The notes beneath the pieces were generated by a model. The model ran no database searches. It was not told where the DNA came from and worked only from the letters and a program-made list of their open reading frames with translations. This document shows positions 1-8,454 of a stretch of DNA of 64,000 bases, one piece after another (position 1 is the stretch's first letter; each line of letters begins with the position of its first letter). Origin of the DNA: Phycisphaerales bacterium (lineage in GTDB: Bacteria; Planctomycetota; Phycisphaerae; Tepidisphaerales; Tepidisphaeraceae); assembly GCA_020847375.1 (NCBI GenBank), contig JADLCB010000003.1:62001-126000 (forward strand), written 5' to 3'. The translations under genes and the position numbers were made by a program.

Positions 1-407
1 ACCAGAGCCTCGACGACCTGACCCGTTTCCAGCGTTTCCCAATTGACACTCTGCTGCACCGCCCCTTTTTTATGAACGATCAGCATTCCCTCCGCCGCAT
101 CGTAGCGCTCGACATCAACTTCCAGTTCCTGCCCGATACGGACTCCATCAGGGAAATCCCCCAGCGGCGCAACGCCCAGCGCCTTGCCGCCAAAATCGAT
201 ATAAACCTCTTCATTGCCGATCCGCACCACCTTGCCGCTCCGCGTCCCGCGCTCGCCGGTTTTGGCAGGTTCAGCCTTAGCCACCGGCCGATCATACAAC
301 TGATCCAGCGACAACTCCCCCAGCGCCCGATCGACCTCAGCATCCAGGTTCGGGTCAGCATCAGCACGAAATTTCTCTTTTAGCGGGTCTTTTTCACTCT
401 CGGACAT
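1..407 (-). CDS. S1 RNA-binding domain protein, N-terminal part (runs off window)
   Basis: The reading frame begins at an ATG (405-407 on the complementary strand), seven bases after a GGAG ribosome site, and stays open to base 1, giving about 135 residues. The first 50 residues are acidic and charged (starts MSESEKDPLKEKFRAD). An S1/OB-fold-like stretch then begins near residue 57 (RSGKVVRIGNEEVYIDFGGK), with the usual G-x-V-x-x-I start and a Y-I-D-F-G-G-K strand; a second repeat may start near the edge (GQVVEALV). Ribosomal protein S1 and planctomycete multi-S1-repeat proteins look like this, and all bind RNA in the cytoplasm. The number of repeats is not visible, so rpsA itself cannot be asserted. 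A candidate promoter lies at 440-466. Confidence 0.85.
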   Translation of the reverse strand, partial: MSESEKDPLKEKFRADADPNLDAEVDRALGELSLDQLYDRPVAKAEPAKTGERGTRSGKVVRIGNEEVYIDFGGKALGVAPLGDFPDGVRIGQELEVDVERYDAAEGMLIVHKKGAVQQSVNWETLETGQVVEAL

Positions 408-439
408 TGCAACTCCAGTTTTAACCATGCAAGGCAGAT

Positions 440-466
440 ATGATAACCGCTTGAGTGCATCCGCAA
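440..466 (-). promoter_or_regulatory. Candidate sigma70-type promoter for the S1-domain gene
   Basis: On the minus strand TTGCGG (461-466) is followed after 16 bases by TATCAT (440-445). A transcript starting near 432 would have a leader of about 25 bases before the ATG at 407. This is a pattern match only. Confidence 0.45.
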
Positions 467-645
467 CAGCGAGAACCGTTCAACATTAATCCCTTTTCAA
501 TTCGCAAAAACAAAAGACCGGCTAACGGTTGAACTGACTGCAAAGCGGGCCAGATCGGACGGATCAAGATCATCCCAAACCAATGCCAGCAGGATGCTCT
601 TTCCCGCCTCACCAAGTTGTCAAAAAGGGAATGTCGAAATTGGAA

Positions 646-719
646 TCGGGGTGACAGGATTCGAACCTGCGACTTCGTGCTCCCAAAGCACGCGCTCTAC
701 CAAGCTGAGCTACACCCCG
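646..719 (-). tRNA. tRNA-Pro (anticodon UGG)
   Basis: A complete 74-base cloverleaf is readable on the minus strand. It has a 7-bp acceptor stem CGGGGTG/CACCCCG, a D arm with GCTC/GAGC, an anticodon stem CGTGC/GCACG around a TTTGGGA loop (anticodon TGG, read as UGG), and a T arm GCAGG-TTCGAAT-CCTGT. The discriminator base is A. The 3' CCA is not encoded. It lies downstream of and in the same direction as prolyl-tRNA synthetase, so the charging enzyme and its substrate are neighbours. Confidence 0.97.
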
Positions 720-731
720 GAATTTAGACGC

Positions 732-737
732 ATCATA
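732..737 (-). promoter_or_regulatory. Candidate -10 element upstream of tRNA-Pro
   Basis: TATGAT on the minus strand sits 12 bases before the tRNA 5' end. No good -35 hexamer is present at the usual distance, so this is a weak call. The tRNA could also be read through from proS. Confidence 0.35.
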
Positions 738-845
738 ACAACTTGCCGCCCTGATGCGAGCAGTCGCGTCACGGCGCGCAATCAGCCATCGCCACCTTGT
801 TGATCCTGCCAGCAAAGCCCGCAGCCGGGTAATCCGGTGAACCAA

Positions 846-2603
846 TCAGCCATGCTGCAGCAGCAAATCCTGCACAAACTGTACAACCTGCGCCACCGGT
901 ACCAGCTGCGCTTCGGCTTGCGTGCGCTTTTTGATCTCGACCTGACCCTCTTTCAACCCGCGCTCACCCAGTGTGATGCGCACGGGGAAACCGATCAGAT
1001 CCGCATCGGCAAATTTGAAGCCGGGCCGGGCATCGCGGTCATCCAGAATGCAGTCAATCTCCACGGCATTGAGCTGATCGTGTAACTGATCGGCCACTTC
1101 CCTGGCCTGGCCTTCATACTTGATCGGCGTAATGACAACCTGATACGGCGCAATGGCTGACGGCCAGATAATTCCCTTGTCGTCGTGTCCGGTCTCGACG
1201 GCTGCCAGTAGAATCCGGCCGACGCCAATGCCATAGGTTCCCATGATGATGGGCTGCTCCCTGCCGGTTTCATCGGTGAACATGGCTCCCAGCGGCACGG
1301 TATATTTGGTCCCCAGCTTGAACACATGGCCGATCTCAATCCCGCGGCTGCTCTGCAGAACACCGCCATCGTTCTTCGGCGATGGATCACCGCTCTGGGC
1401 GTTGCGAATATCCGCCACCGCAAACTTTTCCGCATCATTCAGCACCGCCCCCAGCTCCCGCTGCCAGTTGAAGTGCTTGATATGATAATCAATTTCATCC
1501 GCGCCCGTCGCCCAGAAACCACCCTGGGCTGCATCAGGATCAACCAGAATAACCGTATGATTTCGACCGATCGCTCCGCGCGGCGAGACAAACCCGATCG
1601 GCCAGAGGGATCGCACCTCCGGCGTGTCAACCAGCGCCAGCGATTCAACCCCGAATTTTTCGCGCGCCGCCTTTTTTATCTTGGCCTCGTTAATATCGTG
1701 ATCGCCGCGCACCACGCCCATCACCCAGCGGGTGGGATTGCCCTGCGCCTGAAAAACAAGCGTTTTAAGCATGTTTTTCGATTTGACCTTCATGAATTTG
1801 CCCACCTCGTCAATGCTGGGCAGATCAGGCGTATGCGCTTTTTCCAGCTCGCCGGTGGGCGCGCCGCCCAGGTCGTGGCTGCGGTGGCCGGTCTCGGCCT
1901 TTTCAACATTGGCAGCGTAGTTGTTCTTGTCGCTGAACAGCAGAACATCTTCGCCGGCGTCGCAAGGTGTCATAAACTCATGACTGGCTGAACCGCCGAT
2001 CGGCCCGGCCTCGGCTTCAACCACGACATACGGCACACCGCAACGCTGGAAAATCCGCTCATAGGCTGCATAAAGACTCTCGTACGCTTCATCGAGCTGA
2101 GCCAGATTGCTGTGAAAGCTGTACGCATCTTTCATGAGAAATTCGCGCACGCGCAACAAACCAAAACGCGGACGATATTCATCACGAAACTTCGTGCCGA
2201 TCTGATAAAGAATCAGCGGCAGTTGCTTGTAGCTGCTGATCGTGCCCGCCACCAGCTCAGTGACCACTTCCTCCGCCGTCGGCGCAATGGTGGTCAACCG
2301 GCCATGACGATCCTTGAACTTGAACAGATTCTCCCCGTACGCCACATCGCGGCCGGTCTTTTGCCACAATTCCAGCGGCTGGAGAATGGGCAATTGCACC
2401 TCGGCACAACCGGCACGATCCATCTCCTGACGAACAATTTGCGCCGCCTTGTTCAACGCGCGCAAACCCAGCGGCAGAAAATCATACGCCCCCGCCGTCA
2501 CCTGGCGAATCAACCCCGCCCGCAGCATGAGTTGGTGGCTGATGATCTGGGCATCAGTGGGAATTTCTTTTTGCGTGGGGATGAGCGATTGCGACCATTT
2601 CAT
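846..2603 (-). CDS. proS: Prolyl-tRNA synthetase, bacterial type with editing insertion
   Basis: This class II aminoacyl-tRNA synthetase attaches proline to tRNA-Pro in the cytoplasm. The 585 residues match the length of the bacterial (E. coli-like) form. Visible are motif 1 (residues 36-50, TAGAYDFLPLGLRAL), the TxE loop (PTAEE near 108), motif 2 (139-155, FRDEYRPRFGLLRVREF) and motif 3 (GIGVGRIL near 455). A long insertion of about 170 residues between motifs 2 and 3 corresponds to the INS domain that hydrolyses mischarged Ala-tRNA-Pro. A C-terminal anticodon-binding domain follows (GFPVRITLGERGLKEG). The start MKWSQSLIPTQKEIPTDAQ is the usual N-terminus of this family. It is transcribed toward its cognate tRNA-Pro gene. 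Confidence 0.97.
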   Translation of the reverse strand: MKWSQSLIPTQKEIPTDAQIISHQLMLRAGLIRQVTAGAYDFLPLGLRALNKAAQIVRQEMDRAGCAEVQLPILQPLELWQKTGRDVAYGENLFKFKDRHGRLTTIAPTAEEVVTELVAGTISSYKQLPLILYQIGTKFRDEYRPRFGLLRVREFLMKDAYSFHSNLAQLDEAYESLYAAYERIFQRCGVPYVVVEAEAGPIGGSASHEFMTPCDAGEDVLLFSDKNNYAANVEKAETGHRSHDLGGAPTGELEKAHTPDLPSIDEVGKFMKVKSKNMLKTLVFQAQGNPTRWVMGVVRGDHDINEAKIKKAAREKFGVESLALVDTPEVRSLWPIGFVSPRGAIGRNHTVILVDPDAAQGGFWATGADEIDYHIKHFNWQRELGAVLNDAEKFAVADIRNAQSGDPSPKNDGGVLQSSRGIEIGHVFKLGTKYTVPLGAMFTDETGREQPIIMGTYGIGVGRILLAAVETGHDDKGIIWPSAIAPYQVVITPIKYEGQAREVADQLHDQLNAVEIDCILDDRDARPGFKFADADLIGFPVRITLGERGLKEGQVEIKKRTQAEAQLVPVAQVVQFVQDLLLQHG

Positions 2604-2847
2604 AATTTGTCCAAACCTTCGTCTTCAGATAACCAGCCTGTTCATTAAGCAGGGCAAAGATATTCCGCCGGTCATCAAGATGCAAAATGTCAGAATATAA
2701 TTGATTGATCAGAAATCCGCGTCTCGCCGGAATACAATAGTCTGGATCGACAAATAACTTTTACGGCTCACAGTTTGTTTCAAATCGTGTATTGTGAATT
2801 TTGCCTCGAACCGTTCAACCTTTTTCCCGCAGCCAAAGGAGCCTGCC

Positions 2848-3072
2848 ATGACACCGAAAAACAACGCCGACAAACCGAATAAAACATCCCCATCGCCCGA
2901 TTCGGGCAAAAAACTGGACAAAAAAAGCTGCTCGACATTTGGTGGCCCTTGTGAAGACCTTTGGGAAAAGCAGGATGCCCAGGACGTTATTGACGAAGCG
3001 TCGATGGAATCATTCCCCGCCAGCGACCCGCCGGGATATTTTGGCCACAATGATGATCAGCCGGTCGATTGA
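2848..3072 (+). CDS. Small conserved protein with ESFPASDPP motif
   Basis: The ATG at 2848 follows an AAAGGAG ribosome site, so this start is preferred over an in-frame upstream start at 2794. The 74-residue product has a lysine/proline-rich N-terminus, two cysteines (CSTFGGPC near 31-38) and an acidic C-terminal half ending with DEASMESFPASDPPGY. I recognise the ESFPASDPP motif from short uncharacterised bacterial proteins, but I know no function for it. There is no signal peptide or membrane segment. It is divergent from proS. Probably a real, expressed gene; function unknown. Confidence 0.75.
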   Translation: MTPKNNADKPNKTSPSPDSGKKLDKKSCSTFGGPCEDLWEKQDAQDVIDEASMESFPASDPPGYFGHNDDQPVD

Positions 3073-3175
3073 CTGACGCCATCACTTGGGCAGCGCTGCC
3101 TAACCACGGTACGCCGGAGGCGGCGCTGTTGTGACCCGACCAACGCCAATCACTTTCCGTTTGCTTCAAGTCGTC

Positions 3176-3766
3176 TCAGCTTGATGCCCCAGCCGGTACG
3201 TTAACTTCGTAACCTGCTGTCAGCACATCGAGCTTGCCTGTTTCAGGGTTGATCAACAAACCATGTACGCTGACATCATGCGGCAGCAACGGATGATTGC
3301 GAATCATCGCAACACTCTGCTGCACACCATCAGTGACATGTTCAAACCCCCGCAGCCAGCCGGGCAGATCGATCCCTGCATGCACAAGCGTCTGGATGAC
3401 ATCATCAGAAATGCCGCGATGACGCGCTTTGTCCAGAATGGAGTCGCAGCTCAACCCTGTCATCCCACAGCCATGATGCCCCACCACCGCGATCTCGGTC
3501 GCCCCCAGTTCATAAATCGCCACGAGAATGCTTCGCATGACCGATCCAAACGGGTGTGAGACAATCGCGCCACCATTCTTGATGATTTTGGCATCACCCT
3601 GGCGCAGGTTCATCGCCTGCGGCAGCAGCTCCGTCAAACGGGTGTCCATACACGTCAGCACCACCATTTTCTTGTTGGGAAAACGATCCGTGCGAAACTG
3701 CTCATACGCACCTGTACCAACAAATGTCGCATTATGTTCGAGAATTGTCTGAAGTAATTTAGCCAT
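3176..3766 (-). CDS. Beta-class carbonic anhydrase
   Basis: Zinc enzyme that interconverts CO2 and bicarbonate in the cytoplasm. The 196 residues carry the beta-class signature: the CxDxR loop (CMDTR, C39/D41/R43) and the HxxC pair (HHGCGM near residues 96-101). These supply the Cys-His-Cys zinc ligands and the Asp-Arg dyad. The short form with the early CxDxR resembles the YvdA/YtiB-type clade rather than E. coli Can, although I did not align it. It lies 220 bases downstream of the cytochrome oxidase operon on the same strand but behind a possible terminator, so it is probably a separate unit. Confidence 0.93.
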   Translation of the reverse strand: MAKLLQTILEHNATFVGTGAYEQFRTDRFPNKKMVVLTCMDTRLTELLPQAMNLRQGDAKIIKNGGAIVSHPFGSVMRSILVAIYELGATEIAVVGHHGCGMTGLSCDSILDKARHRGISDDVIQTLVHAGIDLPGWLRGFEHVTDGVQQSVAMIRNHPLLPHDVSVHGLLINPETGKLDVLTAGYEVNVPAGASS

Positions 3767-3890
3767 GATGGCCCACTATACCCCTGCACCGGATGAAACC
3801 GAATACCCGCTTTTCACAAATTTCGTGGTATCCCGCCAGTTTTTCGGTTTTTCCGGGCAATTCTCGGTCTGCTTGCGCTGCCTAAACAAC

Positions 3891-3921
3891 AGCACCGAGC
3901 CTCAAAAAGCGGCCCGGTGCT
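3891..3921 (-). terminator. Candidate terminator after the act-cox operon
   Basis: AGCACCG and CGGTGCT pair perfectly (7 bp); after one mismatch a further GCC/GGC pair closes a short A-rich loop. On the minus strand the hairpin is followed by GTTGTTTAGG, a weak T tract. It lies 65 bases past the coxA stop codon, where a terminator is expected. Confidence 0.5.
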
Positions 3922-3985
3922 GGTCGGAGGTCTGTTTTGTCCAGCCGGTTTTTCACCGGTCGGATCACTCTTTTTCTGAATCGAC

Positions 3986-5791
3986 TTACGCCGTCTCGAT
4001 CTTTCGCTGAGGATCGGCATGTAGCGCCGCCCGGGCCTCGGCGGTGAGAACAAAGCCCTGATCCTCATCATTCCATTCCCACCGGCCCATGTCATACGGA
4101 TCTTCGACGGTCGGAGTGACGGGGAAATTGTCATGCGGCGGCGGGCTGGTCGTCTGCCACTCCAGGGTGTTGGCACCCCACGGATTGGCCGGAGCCAGTT
4201 TGCCACGTTTGGCTGACCAGACCCAGTTGATCAACACCAGGATCAACCCCAGGAACATGGTGTACGCGCCGATCGTGCTGACAAAGTGATGAATCCAGAA
4301 CTGGGGCATGTAGTCAGCGTAGCGGCGCGGCATGCCCTGGCTGCCCATGATGAACTGGATAAAGAACGCGAGATTAAACCCGATGAAGGTGACAATCACC
4401 GAAATACTCCCCATTTTTTCGTTGATCATCCGACCAAACATCTTGGGGAACCAGTGATACACCGCTGCCAGGAAGGCAAACAGCACGCTGCCCATCATCA
4501 CATAATGAAAGTGGGCGACAATGAAGTAGGTATCATGGAAATGCACATCCACGGGGATCGCGCCGAGGAACAAACCGGTCAACCCGCCGATGGTGAACAA
4601 GACCAAAAAGCCCAGGGCGCACAACATGGCTGTATGCAGGCGGATCGATGCGCCATGCAGGGTGCTGACCCAGTTGAAAACCTTGATGGCGGATGGAATC
4701 GCCACGCAGAAGGTCAGCGCTGAGAAGAACATGCTGGCCAGGGGCGATTGACCGCTGGTGAACATGTGATGTCCCCAGACCAAGGCGCTGAGGAACGCAA
4801 TCGCCACCGAGGACAGGGCAATGAACTTATATCCAAACAAGCTGCGCCGGCAGTGGCTGGCGATCACTTCCGAAATCACCCCGAATGCCGGCAGGATCAT
4901 GATGTAAACCGCCGGATGGGAATAGAACCAGAAAAAATGCTGGTACATGACCGGATCACCGCCCAGCGCTGGATCAAAGATACCCACACTGAAGACGCGC
5001 TCAACCAACAGAAGCAGCAGCGTAATGGCCAATACCGGTGTCGCCAGCAGCACAATGACTGCGGTGGCGTACAGCGACCAGAGCAAAAGCGGCAGGCGGA
5101 ACCAGGTCATCCCCTTGGGCCTGAGGCTATGAATGGTGGCGATGAAGTTCACCGCAGTCAGGATCGAGCTGAATCCCAGGATAAAAGCGCCGAACGTCGC
5201 CGGCACGACACCGCTCTTACTGATGCTCGTCGAGTACGGCGTATAAAAAGTCCAACCCGTGTCCAGCCCCATGGGGAACAACCACGCCCAGCCGCTGTCG
5301 CCCAGCGATGGAATGGCTGACCGCATCACACCGCCCAGCAACAACCAGACGAAAAACAGCGCCCCGATCATGTAGATCCAGAAGCTGGCCAGATTCAAAC
5401 GCGGAAACGCCATGTCTTTGGCGCCGAGCATGATCGGCAGAACAAAGTTACCGATGATGGCAGGTATCGCCGGGATGATGAACAAAAACACCATCACCGC
5501 CCCGTGCAGCGTGAACATATGGTTGTAAAAGTTCCATGACTGCGTGGGGTTGCCGGGGAAGAATGTTGGCCCGGGCATGATCAGCTCGGTGCGCAGGAGC
5601 ATGGCAAAAATGCCGCCAATGAAGGTAAACACGCCAACCGCGTAAAAATACATCAGCGCAATGCGCTTGTGATCAAGCGTAAACGCCCAGCTCATGAAAC
5701 CGCGGGTATGGGTGAGATAGTTATCACCCGGCGGCAGCGGCTGAGGCGCCAGGCTGTCGGCAAGCGTCGGGGTTATGGCGGACATGGTCAA
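3986..5791 (-). CDS. ctaD: Cytochrome c oxidase subunit I (A2-type caa3 oxidase)
   Basis: Catalytic subunit of the proton-pumping haem-copper oxidase in the inner membrane, with low-spin haem, haem a3 and CuB. It has 601 residues with about 12 hydrophobic segments. Helix VI reads [14 protein letters not shown]: the A1-family glutamate (usual GHPEV) is absent and replaced by the Tyr-Ser pair of the A2 family, as in Thermus and Rhodothermus caa3. The Cu/haem ligands are visible ([23 protein letters not shown]). There is no subunit III fusion at the C-terminus. It is the last gene of the act-cox operon, 108 bases after coxB. Confidence 0.97.
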   Translation of the reverse strand: MTMSAITPTLADSLAPQPLPPGDNYLTHTRGFMSWAFTLDHKRIALMYFYAVGVFTFIGGIFAMLLRTELIMPGPTFFPGNPTQSWNFYNHMFTLHGAVMVFLFIIPAIPAIIGNFVLPIMLGAKDMAFPRLNLASFWIYMIGALFFVWLLLGGVMRSAIPSLGDSGWAWLFPMGLDTGWTFYTPYSTSISKSGVVPATFGAFILGFSSILTAVNFIATIHSLRPKGMTWFRLPLLLWSLYATAVIVLLATPVLAITLLLLLVERVFSVGIFDPALGGDPVMYQHFFWFYSHPAVYIMILPAFGVISEVIASHCRRSLFGYKFIALSSVAIAFLSALVWGHHMFTSGQSPLASMFFSALTFCVAIPSAIKVFNWVSTLHGASIRLHTAMLCALGFLVLFTIGGLTGLFLGAIPVDVHFHDTYFIVAHFHYVMMGSVLFAFLAAVYHWFPKMFGRMINEKMGSISVIVTFIGFNLAFFIQFIMGSQGMPRRYADYMPQFWIHHFVSTIGAYTMFLGLILVLINWVWSAKRGKLAPANPWGANTLEWQTTSPPPHDNFPVTPTVEDPYDMGRWEWNDEDQGFVLTAEARAALHADPQRKIETA

Positions 5792-5899
5792 TTCCTTGGG
5801 CTAACGGTCAAAAATTTCATGTAAAACAGCGCGAATCACTCATCACAATAACATCAACTCGATTCGACGCACTCGCAGCATCAGCACCGATCTGCGTCA

Positions 5900-7021
5900 T
5901 TATTTCCCCTGACCACTGGCAGCATCTACGTCCGCCCAGGTCTTGGGATAGTTCGGTGCATGCGAGCTGATCGATTTCATATAGGCGATCAAGGCGGTGT
6001 ATTCATCCTGCTTGAACTGCCCCTGGTACGTCGGCATGACCGGTTGGAAACCAGCCACCACCTTGGCATTGGGCTGATTGATCGACTGCATGATGTAGTT
6101 CTCATCTGCAATCTGGCTGGTGCCGTCACGGAAACGGGTTTCCTCGCCGAACATATCCTTCCATGTCGGACCGATGCTGGCACTGCCATCAACCGTATGA
6201 CACTGGTTGCAACCACGCGAAGCATACAGCTCCTGGCCGACCGTCACCGGATCACCACCCTGGCGCGGGTCGCGGGCTGAATCCAGCCACTGCGCCCAGG
6301 TCACGATGCTGCCTTCCTGCTCCTCCTCGTCATCGCTGGCTTCCAGCGGATGAACCACCACCACGGCGGCCATCTGTGAATGGTTCGTGCCGCAATACTC
6401 GGCGCAGAACGCCTGATAGCGCCCCACCGTATCAGCCTTGAACCACATCTGGTTATACCGCCCGGGCACCACGTCTTTTTTCAATCGCAGCACCGGAACG
6501 AAAAAGCTGTGAATCACATCGCCTTCGCCGGAAGTCAGCACCAGACGCACGGGAACACCAACCGGCACGTGAAGTTCATTTTGCACATTGCCGTCCGGGT
6601 AGGTGAAGCTCCAGGACCACATCTGTCCCTTGACGTTGATTTCATAGGCATCGGGCGGCACGACCACCTGATCCATGTAGGTTCGGAATCCAAAATAAAA
6701 GATGGTCAGAACCAGGACAATCGGCACGATGGTCCACGTCAACTCCAGCGCGGTATTGTGCGCCGCCGGACGCGCCGGGGCCGGACCGTTGCTCTTGTGA
6801 CGATACTTGATCGTGAAATAGATCAGCAGAAACAGGATCAACGCGGTGAAAATCACGCAGATCCAGTAGATGAAATAAAAGGTCCAATCGACATCGCCCG
6901 CGTAACTGCTGGCGCGGAAAGGCATCCAGAAGCTGCCCTTCGCCCCGTCTGCTGTTTCAGCGGTGGTGCCGTCAAGGAATTTGCTCGCCTGGGCGAGGAA
7001 TGAATAAAAAAAGCTCATCAC
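5900..7021 (-). CDS. coxB: Cytochrome c oxidase subunit II with C-terminal cytochrome c domain
   Basis: Electron-entry subunit of the caa3 oxidase. Two N-terminal membrane helices (about 45-70 and 92-112) are followed by a periplasmic cupredoxin domain. Its CuA ligands are visible: VIHSFF, CAEYCGTNH and a following Met. An acidic linker (SDDEEEQEG) joins a C-terminal class I cytochrome c domain with a CNQCH haem site and a distal Met region (PVMPTYQG). The fused cytochrome c marks this as caa3 type. The start overlaps the SCO1 gene by 4 bases, implying translational coupling. The length of 373 residues is normal for caa3 subunit II. Confidence 0.96.
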   Translation of the reverse strand: MMSFFYSFLAQASKFLDGTTAETADGAKGSFWMPFRASSYAGDVDWTFYFIYWICVIFTALILFLLIYFTIKYRHKSNGPAPARPAAHNTALELTWTIVPIVLVLTIFYFGFRTYMDQVVVPPDAYEINVKGQMWSWSFTYPDGNVQNELHVPVGVPVRLVLTSGEGDVIHSFFVPVLRLKKDVVPGRYNQMWFKADTVGRYQAFCAEYCGTNHSQMAAVVVVHPLEASDDEEEQEGSIVTWAQWLDSARDPRQGGDPVTVGQELYASRGCNQCHTVDGSASIGPTWKDMFGEETRFRDGTSQIADENYIMQSINQPNAKVVAGFQPVMPTYQGQFKQDEYTALIAYMKSISSHAPNYPKTWADVDAASGQGK

Positions 7022-7902
7022 GTTTTCAAATCCGAATTAGTGGATACCGAAGCCAGATTCCGGTTGGTGCGCCGGACCAGCATGAAAATAGCACCGGTCA
7101 ACAAAACAACTGTAATCGCCCCGCCGATGCGCATGATGGTTAATGCGCTGAAGGGGTCTTTCCCGCTCATCAGAAAACAGGTCATTATAAACTGACCCAA
7201 TGACGAAGTGCTCCTGCCTTCATCCGCCGCCACGATCGCGCTGCGCAGTTCGTCGGGGGCGTATTCAATTCCATAGAGATAGTGCGATACTTCCCCCTGC
7301 GGCGTCAAGACGGTAATCACCGCCGGATGCGAATATTGCCCGGCTGAGGGGAGCGACTTGAACCCGAAACCAACCGCCTGGCTGACCGCGTCAATCGATT
7401 CCTGTGAACCGACCAGATAATGCACGCCATCCGCCTGCACCGGCTGGGACAGTCCACTGATGAAATTTTTCTTTTTCTCGCCGCCCAACTGCCACGTTTC
7501 CTTGGGATTGATGCTGATACTCAGCACCTGATAATCATCCCCCAGTTTCAGCGGCAGTTGCTGGATGGACTTGATCCACCCCTGCGCGACCAGATCACAA
7601 AGCATCGGGCACTCAAAATATCCGAGTTGCAAAACAGTCGGTTTATTTTTGACCAGATCACCCAGGCGTACATCGCGGCCGGTTTCATCCGTGAAATGAA
7701 CATCCAGCGGAATCTGCGCTCCCAGTTTCTCGGTGATCCCCACGTCCTTCACATCGGCCGGTGTGTACGACAGCGACGGTGGGGCGCTGTCATACCCCTC
7801 ATAACCTCCACCGGGGCCAAAGCCGCCCGCCGCCCATGCCCAAACGGGCAGGCCGAGAAGAGCCAAAGCAGCGAAAATGGATTTCAGCACGTTCATGGTC
7901 AT
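7018..7902 (-). CDS. SCO1/SenC-family copper chaperone of the oxidase
   Basis: SCO proteins deliver copper to the CuA site of subunit II, so this gene directly before coxB fits its role. After a signal peptide (about 25 residues) come the thioredoxin-fold CxxxC copper site (YFECPMLC) and the conserved downstream His (GQYSHPAVIT). A C-terminal membrane anchor lies near residues 260-280, followed by a basic tail. I chose the ATG at 7902. An in-frame GTG two codons upstream and another ATG two codons downstream are possible, and no ribosome site clearly decides. The gene overlaps coxB by 4 bases. Confidence 0.92.
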   Translation of the reverse strand: MTMNVLKSIFAALALLGLPVWAWAAGGFGPGGGYEGYDSAPPSLSYTPADVKDVGITEKLGAQIPLDVHFTDETGRDVRLGDLVKNKPTVLQLGYFECPMLCDLVAQGWIKSIQQLPLKLGDDYQVLSISINPKETWQLGGEKKKNFISGLSQPVQADGVHYLVGSQESIDAVSQAVGFGFKSLPSAGQYSHPAVITVLTPQGEVSHYLYGIEYAPDELRSAIVAADEGRSTSSLGQFIMTCFLMSGKDPFSALTIMRIGGAITVVLLTGAIFMLVRRTNRNLASVSTNSDLKT

Positions 7903-8083
7903 GCGCACTTGCCTATAAAGCGTAAGGTTCAGGAAAGTTTACGCATGAAGCAAGTCTCTTTTTCGATTCTGCGACCAACTGTCGCAAAAAGCCGCCGCTC
8001 AGTTCATCGCCATGACAGCATAACAATCTTATTGCCGTGGCGTTACAATCGTTCAGACCCTGTGGCTGAGTTGGCTTGTTCGA

Positions 8084-8386
8084 TCAGTTCCCCGAACTCG
8101 CTGCCGGTAGCGCGCCTTTATTTTTTACAATCACCTGCATCGCCTGCTCGATCGGTATTGACGCCTTGCCGTCGCTGTATCCCGTCGTGGTCAGCCGTTG
8201 ATTCTGCTCAGCCAGCATCTGCTCCAGCACCGTGTTGTGGGCTGCATCAAACTTCGCCTGTGTTTCGCTTTGCTCGGCAGCCAGAAACCACGCCTGCAAC
8301 GCAAACACCAGAAAAATCAGAAAAACAGCAAACGCAATCGCGATGGTGACCAGCAACGAACCATTGATATCTTGTTTGGTACTCAC
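8084..8386 (-). CDS. Small single-pass membrane protein of the act-cox operon
   Basis: This 100-residue protein sits between actF and the SCO gene. I chose the GTG at 8386 (VSTKQDINGSLL), weakly supported by GGGA upstream; a TTG at 8440 would add 18 unlikely residues. One membrane helix (about 13-32) is followed by a periplasmic segment predicted to be helical. Near the C-terminus is SIPIEQAMQVIVKN, a motif I have seen in small proteins next to alternative complex III or oxidase genes in related phyla. Its position and topology suggest an accessory or assembly subunit, but the function is unproven. Confidence 0.7.
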   Translation of the reverse strand: MSTKQDINGSLLVTIAIAFAVFLIFLVFALQAWFLAAEQSETQAKFDAAHNTVLEQMLAEQNQRLTTTGYSDGKASIPIEQAMQVIVKNKGALPAASSGN

Positions 8387-8454
8387 GGTAATTCCCGATC
8401 GTAACCGGCGAACGCTCAGCCAGGACCAGCCCGACCGCAATTCACACCGGTAGT

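Noticed and set aside
33-407. Plus- and minus-strand shadow ORFs (103 and 95 residues) at the left edge
   Set aside because: The S1-domain frame read from 407 leftward has a start, ribosome site and recognisable fold; the other frames do not.
4286-5320. Long plus-strand ORFs antisense to coxA
   Set aside because: Their sequences are rich in Gln/Arg/His with no family features; they are mirror frames of the clear oxidase gene.
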